DNA from: Streptomyces sp. NBC_01481 | GTDB lineage: Bacteria > Actinomycetota > Actinomycetes > Streptomycetales > Streptomycetaceae | Assembly: GCF_026339995.1 (NCBI RefSeq) | Contig: NZ_JAPEPT010000003.1 | Span: 186,001-250,000, forward strand | Direction: 5' to 3' | Length of the DNA: 64,000 bases | In this document: positions 9,036 through 16,625 of the stretch, piece after piece | Layout: each line of letters opens with the position of its first letter | Position numbering within the stretch: position 1 is the first letter of the stretch | Notes under the pieces: model-generated | Seen by the model: only the letters and a program-made list of their open reading frames with translations | What the model was told of the DNA's origin: nothing | Databases searched by the model: none | Program-made: the position numbers and the translations under genes

Positions 9036-9791
9036 TTATCCGTTCGTGATGTCAGAGCGCGGCCGGGAGGCCGCGGGCGGCAGCGAGAAGGAGGGGGTCG
9101 GCGTGGGTGTGACGGCCTGGGCCGGTGGCGGTGTCGCCCCCGGTCCGGGCGGCGGCGGTCCGGTCGGGCGCGCGGTCCCGCTGCCTGCCGCCTCTGACGC
9201 GATGGCGTCGAAGTCGACGAGACCGGTCGCTTCAAGGATCTTGATGTGGTCGAGGACGGTGGTGTTGGCGTCGTCGGCGAGTGCGCGCACCAGGGTGTTG
9301 CGCGTGCTGTTGCGTATGTCGGCGACGAGCGAGAAGACCTTGCCATGCGCCCGGCGCAGGATATTGGCGAACTTCGTCTCGTACTCCTGGCCGCGCGCCT
9401 TGGTGAACTCCTTCAGCCAGCCCTGCTGCTGGGCGGTCGGCTGGTTCGGCAGCTCCAGGTTGAGCCGGGACGCGACCTCGCGGACGCGGGCGTCGAGATA
9501 CGTGTGGCCCTGCACGAGATGCTCGCCCGCCGTCCTGACCGCGACGCTGGGGGCGCGGCCCACGGCCTGCTGGCCTGCGGGCAGCTCCCACAGGCCGGCG
9601 AGTCGGACCCGGACGACGAAGTCACGGTCGGCGGCGGACAGCGGGCCCCAGGGGGTGGGGACGGAACCGGCCCGGAGGTTGGCCTCGGCGGTTCCTGAGC
9701 GGTCGTCGTACGACCAGACGGGGAAGAGGATCGCGGCGACGGTCGCCGTCAGGGCGACGACGATCAGGCCGGTGCCGGTGAGGAAACGCAT
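9036..9791 (-). CDS. DUF4142 domain protein, membrane-anchored
   Basis: This 251-residue protein starts at ATG 9791 (MRFLTGTG), preceded by GGAGG; the longer frame upstream has no such site. One N-terminal helix (LIVVALTATVAAILFPVW) acts as signal or anchor. Residues about 50-190 are helical and fit DUF4142, a ferritin-like four-helix domain: LSAADRDFVVRVRLAGLWELPAG, AGEHLVQGHTYLD, and EYETKFANILRRAHGKVFSLV, with scattered His and Glu. The C-terminal 50 residues are rich in Pro, Gly and Thr and look disordered. A close paralogue is at 12336-13100. The function is not established; an extracytoplasmic metal- or stress-related role is only a guess from the fold. Confidence 0.8.
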   Translation of the reverse strand: MRFLTGTGLIVVALTATVAAILFPVWSYDDRSGTAEANLRAGSVPTPWGPLSAADRDFVVRVRLAGLWELPAGQQAVGRAPSVAVRTAGEHLVQGHTYLDARVREVASRLNLELPNQPTAQQQGWLKEFTKARGQEYETKFANILRRAHGKVFSLVADIRNSTRNTLVRALADDANTTVLDHIKILEATGLVDFDAIASEAAGSGTARPTGPPPPGPGATPPPAQAVTPTPTPSFSLPPAASRPRSDITNG

Positions 9792-9884
9792 AGTGCCTCC
9801 TGCGTGCGGTCCGCACGCTAGTCGGCTGCGTGATGATCCTGAGGGCGGTTGGCACAAGTGCGAGGTGGGCGCGTGGAGGCGGAG

Positions 9885-10868
9885 TCAGGAGCTGCTTCCG
9901 CAGCTGGAGCCGGAGGATGATCCGCAACTGGACCCGGACGAACTGCCGCAGCTGGAGCCACCGGACGATCCGCCGCAGCTCGACCCGCTGCTGCAGGCCG
10001 AGCCGGAGCCGCCCGATGACCCGCTGCCTGCGCCGCAGCTGCCGCAGCCCGATCCCGGGCTCGACCCGGCACACCACACGGCCACATAGTCCGTGGACGA
10101 CGGCGAGTAGCTGCCGGTCCGGGCCGCCGGGTTACGGGCCGCGGCGATCAGCTGCGCCTGGAGCGCGGGGTCCGGCACCGCGCGCAGACCGTGCAGCGCG
10201 ACGAGATGGGCCGCCGAGAACCCCTGTGCGTGCTGGGTCGCGTACGAGCGCAGGGCATGCTGCCCGGCCGTGGTGATCCGGCGCCGCGCGCGGCCCGCCA
10301 CGACGAACCCGATCACGCCGCCGGCGATCAGGGCCGGGAGGACCATGACGATGAACGGCACACCGGGGTCGTCGTCCCTGACGAAGCTGATGATGGTGAG
10401 AACGAAGGCGACCGGCAGGGCGAGCAGGCTCAGAACGCCCTGCGTGACACCCCATACCGTCAGTCCGCGGTTCTGCCCCGGCGGCGCCATCAGACCACCG
10501 GCGGCGAGGCCGTCACCGATCTCCTGCACGGCGGGGTGCCGCATCACCGCGATGCGCAGCGTGTGCAGCGCCCCGGTCGGGGCGGCGGCCAGCTGCTCGA
10601 ACACCGCGCGCTCGACCGGGTCGTGGGCGAGCGGGTGGCGTACGGAGACGATGCCCGGCCCGCCGATCGCCAGCCGGCCGTCCGCATGCAGCGCGGCGAT
10701 CGCCGAGTCGACGACCCTGGCCGGGCCGCCGCTGAGGAAGGCGGCCTCGTAGACATGCGGGACGGGTCCGGGGGCGGGGTGGCTCCGCCGGGCGGAGGAC
10801 GAACGGACGATCAGCGCGGCGGAGGACGCGCCGACGACGAGCCAGACGAGAACGGCGAGCAGGACCAT
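9885..10868 (-). CDS. TIGR04222 membrane protein with C-terminal Gly/Ser/Cys repeat tail (candidate MNIO substrate)
   Basis: This 327-residue protein has an N-terminal helix (VLLAVLVWLVVGASSAALIV), the TIGR04222 signature YEAAFLSGGPARVVDSAI near residue 40, and two more helices (about residues 160-215). A soluble part follows, then an extreme tail. From residue 266 to the end nearly every residue is Gly, Ser or Cys, with cysteines at 266, 275, 278, 292, 298, 307, 315 and 323; the last three SSCG units are spaced 8-9 residues apart. Basic residues after helices 1 and 3 place the tail in the cytoplasm. The start ATG at 10868 has GGAGGTGA overlapping the stop of the upstream DUF692 gene, 6 bp away, so the two are translationally coupled. 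The tail is a plausible substrate for that enzyme; this is inference. Confidence 0.85.
   Translation of the reverse strand: MVLLAVLVWLVVGASSAALIVRSSSARRSHPAPGPVPHVYEAAFLSGGPARVVDSAIAALHADGRLAIGGPGIVSVRHPLAHDPVERAVFEQLAAAPTGALHTLRIAVMRHPAVQEIGDGLAAGGLMAPPGQNRGLTVWGVTQGVLSLLALPVAFVLTIISFVRDDDPGVPFIVMVLPALIAGGVIGFVVAGRARRRITTAGQHALRSYATQHAQGFSAAHLVALHGLRAVPDPALQAQLIAAARNPAARTGSYSPSSTDYVAVWCAGSSPGSGCGSCGAGSGSSGGSGSACSSGSSCGGSSGGSSCGSSSGSSCGSSSGSSCGSSS
9888..10073 (-). repeat. Low-complexity Gly/Ser/Cys codon repeat encoding the cysteine tail
   Basis: This stretch encodes the last 62 residues of the TIGR04222 protein. Seven of the eight cysteine codons are followed by a Gly or Ser codon, and five of them by Gly. 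The 3'-most part is a tandem array of 8-codon units of the form SSCGSSSG. The codons use mixed synonyms, so the array is being kept at protein level rather than being a recent DNA slippage product. The copy number is likely to differ between strains. Confidence 0.8.
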
Positions 10869-10874
10869 CGGGGT

Positions 10875-12179
10875 TCACCTCCGGGTGAGGGCCGCACGGG
10901 CGGCGCGTACGAGCCGGGTGGCACGCCGCGGCGGATGCGGGGCGGCGCGCTCCTCCCACCAGCGGGTCAGCAGACCGCGGGCGGTCTCGTCCTCGGGGCG
11001 CCCCGCGATGAGCAGCTGCTCGGCGAAGTCGAGGGCGTCACGGCGGTAACCGGCCCGCATGGGACGGGACTTGGCATACGCGAGGAACGCATCGCGGTAC
11101 CCGCTGCCGAGGATCTCGGGCAGCTCGGGAGCGACCTTGGCGACGACATCGGCACGTTTGGCGGCGAGAGCACGGCTCTGGACGCGCAGGCGCCGGGAGT
11201 CGAAGCCTTCGGGGGTGGGGGTGCCTGCGACGAGGGCGGACAGGAGGGCGGCCTGACCGAGTGCGAGCCGCTCGCGCGCACCGGGGTCCGCGCCTCCCCG
11301 CTCCTGGGGGCGTGCCCCGCCGGGCCCGTTCGAGCCCGCACCTCGGTGTACCGGCGCCGTCCCCACACCCACGGTCGTGCGGATCGCTGTCAGTTCCGCC
11401 GCCAGCTCCTCGGCGGGGGGAAAGTCGTCGTCCCGTTCCAGCAGCACTCCCGGCGGCGTCACCCGGTCCCGCAGCGCCGACAGGATGTCCAGGACCGGTT
11501 GGGTGACCGGGTGGGCGTGGGTGTCGTGCCAGATGCCGTCGCGTTCGATGCCGCCCGCCACGTGGACGTACGCGATCGCCTCCACCGGGAGCTCGTCCAG
11601 TGCCTTCACCGGGTGCTCGCCACGGTTGACGTGGTTCGTGTGGAGGTTGGCCACGTCTATCAGCAGGCCCACGCCTGTCCGGTCCACCAGTTCCGCCAGG
11701 AACTGGCCCTCCGTGAGTTCCTCGTCCGGCCAGGAGATCAGGGCCGCGATGTTCTCCAGTGCCAGCGGCACCGGGAGCGAGTCCTGCGCGATGCGGACGT
11801 TCTCGCAGAGCACCTTCAGCGCGTCCCAGGTGCGCGGCACCGGCAGCAGGTGGCCCGCCTCCAGCTGCGGGGACGCGGTGAGCACGCCTCCGGCCCGTAC
11901 GAACGCGATGTGTTCGGTGACCAGCGGCGCCCCCAGCGCCGTCGCGCGCTCCGCCAGGTCCGCGAGCCGCTGCTCCGACGGACGGTCCGCGCCGCCCAGG
12001 CCGAGGGAGACGCCGTGCGGGATGATCCGGGTGCCGCGCGAGCGCAGCCGGGTCAGGGCGGCGGGCAGATGGCCCGGGCAGATGTTCTCGGCGACGACCT
12101 CGACCCAGTCGACGCCTGGCAGTTCCTCCACCGCGTCCGCGATCTCCGGGCGCCAGCCGATACCGATACCGAGTTCCAT
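10875..12179 (-). CDS. DUF692 (MNIO) multinuclear iron enzyme fused to a BufC/DUF2063-like partner domain
   Basis: This 434-residue protein starts at ATG 12179. Residues 1-270 are a DUF692 TIM barrel of the multinuclear non-heme iron oxidative enzymes, relatives of MbnB, TglH and BufB, which modify cysteines in peptides. Candidate metal ligands seen are H55 (PHG), E89-H90, E142-N143, D175, H180/H183, H206, D219/H221/H223 and E248. A linker (about 271-304) leads to a helical domain (305-395) with the pattern of DUF2063/BufC-like proteins: RLRVQSRALAAKR, then VAPELPEILGSGYRDAFLAYA and a final RRDALDFAEQLL. These partners normally guide the substrate to the enzyme; here one seems fused in. The only cysteine-rich protein nearby is the TIGR04222 tail encoded 6 bp downstream. 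The family call is firm, the partner-domain call moderate, the substrate inferred. Confidence 0.85.
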   Translation of the reverse strand: MELGIGIGWRPEIADAVEELPGVDWVEVVAENICPGHLPAALTRLRSRGTRIIPHGVSLGLGGADRPSEQRLADLAERATALGAPLVTEHIAFVRAGGVLTASPQLEAGHLLPVPRTWDALKVLCENVRIAQDSLPVPLALENIAALISWPDEELTEGQFLAELVDRTGVGLLIDVANLHTNHVNRGEHPVKALDELPVEAIAYVHVAGGIERDGIWHDTHAHPVTQPVLDILSALRDRVTPPGVLLERDDDFPPAEELAAELTAIRTTVGVGTAPVHRGAGSNGPGGARPQERGGADPGARERLALGQAALLSALVAGTPTPEGFDSRRLRVQSRALAAKRADVVAKVAPELPEILGSGYRDAFLAYAKSRPMRAGYRRDALDFAEQLLIAGRPEDETARGLLTRWWEERAAPHPPRRATRLVRAARAALTRR

Positions 12180-12335
12180 GGGTCCCCTCCCCTGCGCCGT
12201 GTGACGGTGCGTGCAGGGCCTATGGCCCCGCCGGACGGCGGTGAATCCAGAGGAGGGGACGTTCAGAGGTTGATTTGAGGTTCCGCCTGTGGCCGCCCGA
12301 GGTCGCCCTTGGTCGCCCGGCGGCAAAACCCCGCG

Positions 12336-13100
12336 CTACGGACGGTTCGTGTTGATCGCCGTCGGCGCCCCCGGCCCTGTCGACGGCCGCGACGTGAACG
12401 ACTGGTCCCCGGACGGCGACGCAGGCGCCGGCTGCGGCGGCAGGTTGCCGTTCGGCGGCGGCGGACCGGACGGGCTGGCCGTCGCCCCGCCTGCCGCTTC
12501 GTTCGCCAGGGCGTCGAAGTCGACGAAACCGGTCGCCTCCAGCATGGTGATGTGGTCGAGCACCGTCTGGTTCGTGTCAGTCGCCAGCTGGCGTACCAGC
12601 GTGTTCCGGGTCGTGTGCCGGACCTGGGCGACCAGCGAGAAGACCTTGCCGTGCGCATTGCGCAGCAGATTCGCGAACTTGCGCTCGTATTCCTGGCCGC
12701 TGGCCGCGGACAGCTCGCGCAGCCACCCCTGCTGCTGATCGTTCGGCTGGTTCGGCAGCTCGACACCGAGCTTCGCCGACACATCGCGTACCCGCTTGTC
12801 GAGGTCGGTGTGGCCGACGACGAGATGGTCACCCGCGTCCTTGATCGCCTTGGACGGCGCGCGTTCGATCGCCTGCTGCCCCGCGGGCAGCTCCCACAGC
12901 CCGGCCAGTCGGACCCTCACCAGGAAATCGCGGTCCGTGGCCGACAGCGGCCCCCACTGGGTCCCCACACTCGCGGCGTTGAGGTTGTCCTGACCGGTGC
13001 CGGAACGGTCCGCGTATGACCACACGGGGAACGCGAGAGCCCCTACCGTGGCGACCAGAGCCGCGATGATGAGTGCTGTCCCGTTGATGCGCCGCAACAA
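12336..13100 (-). CDS. DUF4142 domain protein, second copy
   Basis: This 254-residue paralogue of the 9036-9791 protein shares the order and wording of its motifs: a single N-terminal helix (ALIIAALVATVGALAFPVW), LSATDRDFLVRVRLAGLWELPAG, AGDHLVVGHTDLD, EYERKFANLLRNAHGKVFSLV and a Pro/Gly-rich disordered end. The start appears to be TTG at 13100, correctly spaced after GGAGG. It heads the minus-strand block that continues through DUF692, TIGR04222, DUF4142 and TIGR04222, so any block promoter should lie in 13101-13204. Two copies around one DUF692 gene suggest the pair was duplicated within the cluster. The function is unknown. Confidence 0.82.
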   Translation of the reverse strand: MLRRINGTALIIAALVATVGALAFPVWSYADRSGTGQDNLNAASVGTQWGPLSATDRDFLVRVRLAGLWELPAGQQAIERAPSKAIKDAGDHLVVGHTDLDKRVRDVSAKLGVELPNQPNDQQQGWLRELSAASGQEYERKFANLLRNAHGKVFSLVAQVRHTTRNTLVRQLATDTNQTVLDHITMLEATGFVDFDALANEAAGGATASPSGPPPPNGNLPPQPAPASPSGDQSFTSRPSTGPGAPTAINTNRP

Positions 13101-13204
13101 TGTGCCTCCAGAGCCGATGCGTTACACGGCAACCAACCGCCCGTTGAACCGCGGTTCAAAATAAAGGGCGGTACTGAGAGGTACGTAAGGGGGGTCCCCG
13201 GTGT

Positions 13205-13924
13205 TCAGCCGCGCAGCGACGGATGATCGGCGACCACCGTGCAGGACCCCGGAACGATCTCCGTGAAGCCGGCGTCGCGGACCACCGGCAGGCCGCTGAC
13301 CGTGAGGTCTTGCCAGTGCGCCGGCTCGGCGGTGCGCACCGCCAGCGGGAAACCGGCCTCCCTCCACGCCTTGCGGTCCGCCTCCGACAGCTCCCACCAG
13401 GCGAGTTGGGCGCCGTGCCCGGCCTGTGCCATCGCCTTGCCAGCCGACATGTCCAGCTCGGGGCTGAGCCACAGCACCGGGCCCGCGAGGTCGGGTGCGG
13501 CGGGCGGTTCGGGATCGTCCAGGTCGGTGCCCGAGACCTGGAGCTTGGCCAGCTCCTTGGGCCAGCCGTCCAATGGGACGGGCGGGAAGACCCGAACCTC
13601 GGCCCTTCCCTGCGTGACCGTGATGCCCGGCAGCGCCGCCGCCTTGCGCCACTCCGCGCCCCGCGCCCTGCGCACCACCTTGCGGATACGGGCGTCCTGC
13701 CAGTCCCGCATCGCCTGCGCCCACTCTCCGTCGCCCAGCGAACGCTCGTCGGCGAGGATGTCGAGCACGGCGCGGGCAGCGGCCTCCAGCGCGTCGGTAC
13801 GGGCCGGGGGTTCGGCCTTCTCGATCCGCACGACGAGCGGCAGCACGAACTGAGGGGCCGCGTCACGGGCGGTGCTCTCGTGCCGGAAGGGACTGTCGGC
13901 TGTTGCGGGTTCTTCGCTGCTCAC
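13205..13924 (-). CDS. Peptidyl-tRNA hydrolase, PTH2-type domain
   Basis: This 239-residue protein has its recognisable domain in the second half. SAGKAMAQAGHGAQLAWW matches the PTH2 family motif, in which the Lys, Gln and His region lines the active site; the terminal GLPVVRDAGFTEIVPGSCTVVADHP fits the conserved end of that fold. The enzyme would release peptides from prematurely dropped peptidyl-tRNA in the cytoplasm. The N-terminal 110 residues form a separate helical region common in actinobacterial versions. I chose the GTG at 13924 (VSSEEPATAD); longer frames upstream run into the divergent AIM24 gene. A canonical Pth is presumably elsewhere, so this may be a second activity. Confidence 0.78.
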   Translation of the reverse strand: MSSEEPATADSPFRHESTARDAAPQFVLPLVVRIEKAEPPARTDALEAAARAVLDILADERSLGDGEWAQAMRDWQDARIRKVVRRARGAEWRKAAALPGITVTQGRAEVRVFPPVPLDGWPKELAKLQVSGTDLDDPEPPAAPDLAGPVLWLSPELDMSAGKAMAQAGHGAQLAWWELSEADRKAWREAGFPLAVRTAEPAHWQDLTVSGLPVVRDAGFTEIVPGSCTVVADHPSLRG

Positions 13925-14005
13925 ACCGGCCAGTCTGCCAGCCGCCCGCGCCATGCCTTGAAGGACTGTTGGCGGAACGGAGTCGTCCGGGCGACGATGC
14001 TCCCC

Positions 14006-14680
14006 ATGAAAAGTGATCTCTTCGCTTCCGAGAACATGGCACAGCAGGCCACCGTGCCCGGTATGAGCCTGCAGAACGCCAAGTTGATCAAGTACGCCGT
14101 CAACGGCGAGATGCACGCGCGGCAAGGATCGATGATCGCCTTCCGCGGCAACCTCCAGTTCGAGCGCAAGGGCCAGGGCATAGGCGGCATGCTCAAGCGC
14201 GCCGTCACGGGCGAGGGCCTGGCCCTGATGGCGGTCCGCGGCCAGGGCGAGGCATGGTTCGCGCACGAGGCGCAGAACTGTTTCATCGTCGACATCGACC
14301 AGGGCGACGCGCTCACCATCAACGGCCGCAACGTCCTGTGTTTCGACGCCACACTCTCGTACGAGATCAAGACCGTGAAGGGCGCCGGCATGTCCGGCGG
14401 CGGCCTGTTCAACAGTGTCTTCACCGGCTACGGGAAGCTCGCCGTCATCTGCGACGGCAACCCCATCGTGATCCCGGTGACCGGCCAGCAGCCCGTGTAC
14501 GTCGACACCGACGCCGTGGTCGGCTGGAGCGCTCAGCTCAACACGTCGCTGCACCGCTCGCAGTCGGTCGGCTCGATGATCCGCGGCGGCTCGGGCGAGG
14601 CCGTCCAGCTGATGCTCCAGGGCGAGGGTTTCGTGATCGTCCGTCCCAGCGAGCTCACCCCGCAGGCGTCGGCAAGCTGA
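14006..14680 (+). CDS. AIM24 family protein
   Basis: This 224-residue protein is made mostly of beta strands with repeated Gly turns (FRGNLQFERKGQGIGGMLKRAVTGEGLALM, then SGGGLFNSVFTGYGKLAV), as in the AIM24/TIGR00266 family. Bacterial members are widespread but have no agreed role; yeast Aim24 is linked to mitochondrial inner membrane organisation. There is no signal peptide or membrane helix. The start could be ATG 14006 (MKSDLF) or the in-frame ATG at 13997; neither has a strong ribosome site. The gene is divergent from the PTH2 gene. Directly after its TGA stop begins a MITE-like element, which leaves the coding sequence intact. Confidence 0.85.
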   Translation: MKSDLFASENMAQQATVPGMSLQNAKLIKYAVNGEMHARQGSMIAFRGNLQFERKGQGIGGMLKRAVTGEGLALMAVRGQGEAWFAHEAQNCFIVDIDQGDALTINGRNVLCFDATLSYEIKTVKGAGMSGGGLFNSVFTGYGKLAVICDGNPIVIPVTGQQPVYVDTDAVVGWSAQLNTSLHRSQSVGSMIRGGSGEAVQLMLQGEGFVIVRPSELTPQASAS

Positions 14681-14681
14681 G

Positions 14682-14917
14682 CTAGGGCGTGTTCTAGAAG
14701 TCCCTCCCCCAGAGCTTCGCCTGGGAGGTACCCCCACCCCGCGACGCCTGGCACGTGCACTCGCGGTGTTGTCGGAGTCGCCCAAGTACGTCCAGTACGA
14801 GGGCGATCTCCCCCAGACTTCGTCCGGGGGTGCCCCCACCGCCTTGCGATTGCACGCACCAGACGCCGCGGGGCCCGCCCTTCGGGCGGACGGCGCTACT
14901 TCTCAAACACGCCCTAG
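14682..14917. mobile_element. MITE-like element with 20-bp terminal inverted repeats
   Basis: This 236-bp non-coding element is bounded by imperfect inverted repeats. The left end begins CTAGGGCGTGTTCTAGAAGT and the right end, read on the other strand, begins CTAGGGCGTGTTTGAGAAGT, differing at 2 of 20 positions. Both ends carry CTAG, so a CTAG or TA target duplication is possible but cannot be separated from the palindromic ends. The inside holds hairpin segments (for example CCCGCCCTTCGGGCGG) and no plausible protein. It looks like a non-autonomous DNA transposon that landed just after the AIM24 stop codon. Confidence 0.75.
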
Positions 14918-14919
14918 GC

Positions 14920-15027
14920 GTGGCGGCCGAGGCGCCCGGCCGCCGCGACCCGGAGTCGGTCAAGGGCGTGACGCTGTGCCCGGTCTGCGAGTGGCACGAA
15001 GCCCAGCGGACGGCATGCTCGGGCTGA
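14920..15027 (+). pseudogene. Short reading frame with CPVCEWHE motif, possibly truncated by the MITE
   Basis: Directly beyond the right end of the MITE a frame of 35 codons runs from GTG 14920 to TGA 15025. It encodes CPVCEWHEAQRTAC near its end, a cysteine pattern like a small zinc ribbon. No ribosome site precedes the GTG, and the likely upstream part is replaced by the element. It may be the tail of a small gene cut by the insertion, an intact tiny gene, or a chance frame. Comparing strains that lack the element would settle it. Confidence is low. Confidence 0.3.
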
Positions 15028-15042
15028 CCTGACCACGGGCGA

Positions 15043-15894
15043 TCACCGCATCAGATCCGAGACCTTCACCAGGCGGTAGCCCCGCCTGCGCAGTTCGGGC
15101 ACGATCCTCCTGAGCGCCTGCTCCGTGACCGGCGCCGCGCTGCGCGTGCAGTGCATGACCACCAGGGACCCCGGCCGGACCCCCGCCAGCACCTGCTCGG
15201 CGACCGCGTCGGCATCCGTCGCGAAGGCGTCGCCGCTGACGACGTCCCACTGGACCGCGGTCACTTTCGTGGGGGCGATGGCGCGCAGGGCCTCGTCGTT
15301 GTAGCAGCCGCCGGGGAAGCGGAAGTACGGCACCACATTGCGCACCCCGGCCTTCCGGAACGCGGCGAAGGCCCGGTCCACATCGGCCTGCATGGCGTTC
15401 TTCGCCACCACCGGCAGGCCGTAGCAGGGGGATGCGAAGGCGTAGTGGCTGTAGGAGTGGTTGGCGATCTCGAAGAGCGGATCGTTGCCGATCGCCTTCG
15501 CCTGGTCCGGGTACTGATCGGCCCAGCGGCCCGTCATGAAGATGGTCGAGGGGACGTTCAGCTTCCGCAGCGAGGCGATGAGGGCGGGGTTGTCGAAGTG
15601 TTCGCCACGCGCGGCCCGGGGCCCCTGGCCGGCGGTCATGTCGGCGTCGAAGGTCAGCGCGACCGTCTTCTCGACCCTGGTGGCCGGCTCGGCCGCGCGC
15701 TCGAAGACGGGGGTCAGTCCACCGGGCCCGGGTGCCACGGTCGGCGCCGTCCGTGCCGTGTCCGTCAGCGGCTTACCGTGCTTGGGTGCGGCGGGGGCGG
15801 GCTTCGCGGGACCGCCGCCGTTGCCGCCGGAGCAGCCGACGAGCACGGTGCCCATGACGACAGCTGTCGCCATTCTTCGTACAAAAGTGATCAC
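15043..15894 (-). CDS. Polysaccharide deacetylase (NodB domain) lipoprotein
   Basis: This 283-residue lipoprotein has its lipobox at LVGC (about residues 18-21) and a Gly/Pro-rich linker to residue 70. The carbohydrate esterase 4 fold follows: TFDAD (catalytic Asp and first metal Asp, about residue 86), the metal-binding HSYSH (about 145), RFPGG (about 195) and WDVVSGDA (about 215), with a late VVMHCTRS in place of the usual terminal His loop. It should remove N-acetyl groups from peptidoglycan or another amino sugar outside the cell. The start is ATG 15894; an ATG seven codons in is also possible. It stands alone, with no cotranscribed neighbour. Confidence 0.88.
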   Translation of the reverse strand: MITFVRRMATAVVMGTVLVGCSGGNGGGPAKPAPAAPKHGKPLTDTARTAPTVAPGPGGLTPVFERAAEPATRVEKTVALTFDADMTAGQGPRAARGEHFDNPALIASLRKLNVPSTIFMTGRWADQYPDQAKAIGNDPLFEIANHSYSHYAFASPCYGLPVVAKNAMQADVDRAFAAFRKAGVRNVVPYFRFPGGCYNDEALRAIAPTKVTAVQWDVVSGDAFATDADAVAEQVLAGVRPGSLVVMHCTRSAAPVTEQALRRIVPELRRRGYRLVKVSDLMR

Positions 15895-15998
15895 TGACGG
15901 AAAATATCCGAACAGTATGACTATCGGAGTGCGTGGCGTACGTGCGTCAGGGTTAGGTTCCGTCAGGGCGCGGGCCCAGGCCCCGACTCAGGCCCGAC

Positions 15999-16511
15999 TC
16001 AGGCTCCCGTCCAGCCCAGCGGGTGCAGTCCGCCGGGGCGCTCCGGGAGCTCCGTCTCCCCGCCCGCCTCGGTGAACGCGGTCAGGGCGGCGATCAGCGC
16101 GGCGCGCTGCCCGGGTGCCAGCCGCTCCACGATCGATGCGATCTCCTTGTGGCGCCTGGCCATGACGTCCTCGACGATCCGTACGCCCTCCGGCGTCAGC
16201 CGCAGTACGGTCTCGCGCCGGTCGTCCTGATTGGTCCGCCGGTCCACCAGGCCGACGGCGATCAGCCGGTCCACCATGCGCATCGCCGTCGAGGGGCTGA
16301 CCGCGAGCCGCTCCGCGAGCACGACGAGCTTGGCGGCACCGTGCGTGGACAGCACGACCAGCAGCCGGAACTGGGGGAGCGTCACCCGGTCCTCGACGGA
16401 GGTCAGGGAGCGCGCGGACACCGCGACCAGCAACCGGGACGCGGTCAGTACGGCGCGGGTCACCGCCTCCACGTCGTCCATGGCGCCGACGGCGCGCCTC
16501 TGCTCTGCCAT
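15999..16511 (-). CDS. MarR family transcriptional regulator
   Basis: This 170-residue protein has the winged-helix core of MarR: RVTLPQFRLLVVLSTHG, then the recognition helix AERLAVSPSTAMRMVDRLIAVGLV (about residues 65-90) and the wing RRTNQDDRRETVLRLTPEG. It probably acts as a dimer and as a ligand- or oxidant-sensitive repressor. It is divergent from the cupin gene at 16626. The intergenic region holds a perfect 13-bp palindrome with TTGC/GCAA half-sites, the common MarR operator type, so self-regulation and control of the cupin gene are likely. The ligand is not evident. Confidence 0.9.
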   Translation of the reverse strand: MAEQRRAVGAMDDVEAVTRAVLTASRLLVAVSARSLTSVEDRVTLPQFRLLVVLSTHGAAKLVVLAERLAVSPSTAMRMVDRLIAVGLVDRRTNQDDRRETVLRLTPEGVRIVEDVMARRHKEIASIVERLAPGQRAALIAALTAFTEAGGETELPERPGGLHPLGWTGA

Positions 16512-16570
16512 GCCCCTTTCTATCCTGCGCGGATGCCGGCCCCCGCATCCCGTTCAGCCGCCCGAGTCCT

Positions 16571-16583
16571 TTGCACTGTGCAA
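16571..16583. promoter_or_regulatory. Candidate MarR operator palindrome
   Basis: TTGCACTGTGCAA is a perfect inverted repeat around a single T. It lies between the divergent MarR gene (start 16511) and the cupin gene (start 16626). TTGC/GCAA half-sites are typical for MarR-family operators. It is 43 bp from the cupin start, a position that would block transcription. Confidence 0.65.
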
Positions 16584-16625
16584 GAATGCCGGACCCGGAG
16601 GGACGCCGTGCTCAGGAGGAATGAC

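Noticed and set aside
9888..10073. Possible CRISPR or tandem DNA array
   Set aside because: The repeat is at protein level with varied codons inside an open frame, with no spacers.
10875..12179. Methanobactin-type cluster
   Set aside because: The enzyme family is shared, but there is no short MbnA-like peptide gene and no transporter or copper regulator beside it.
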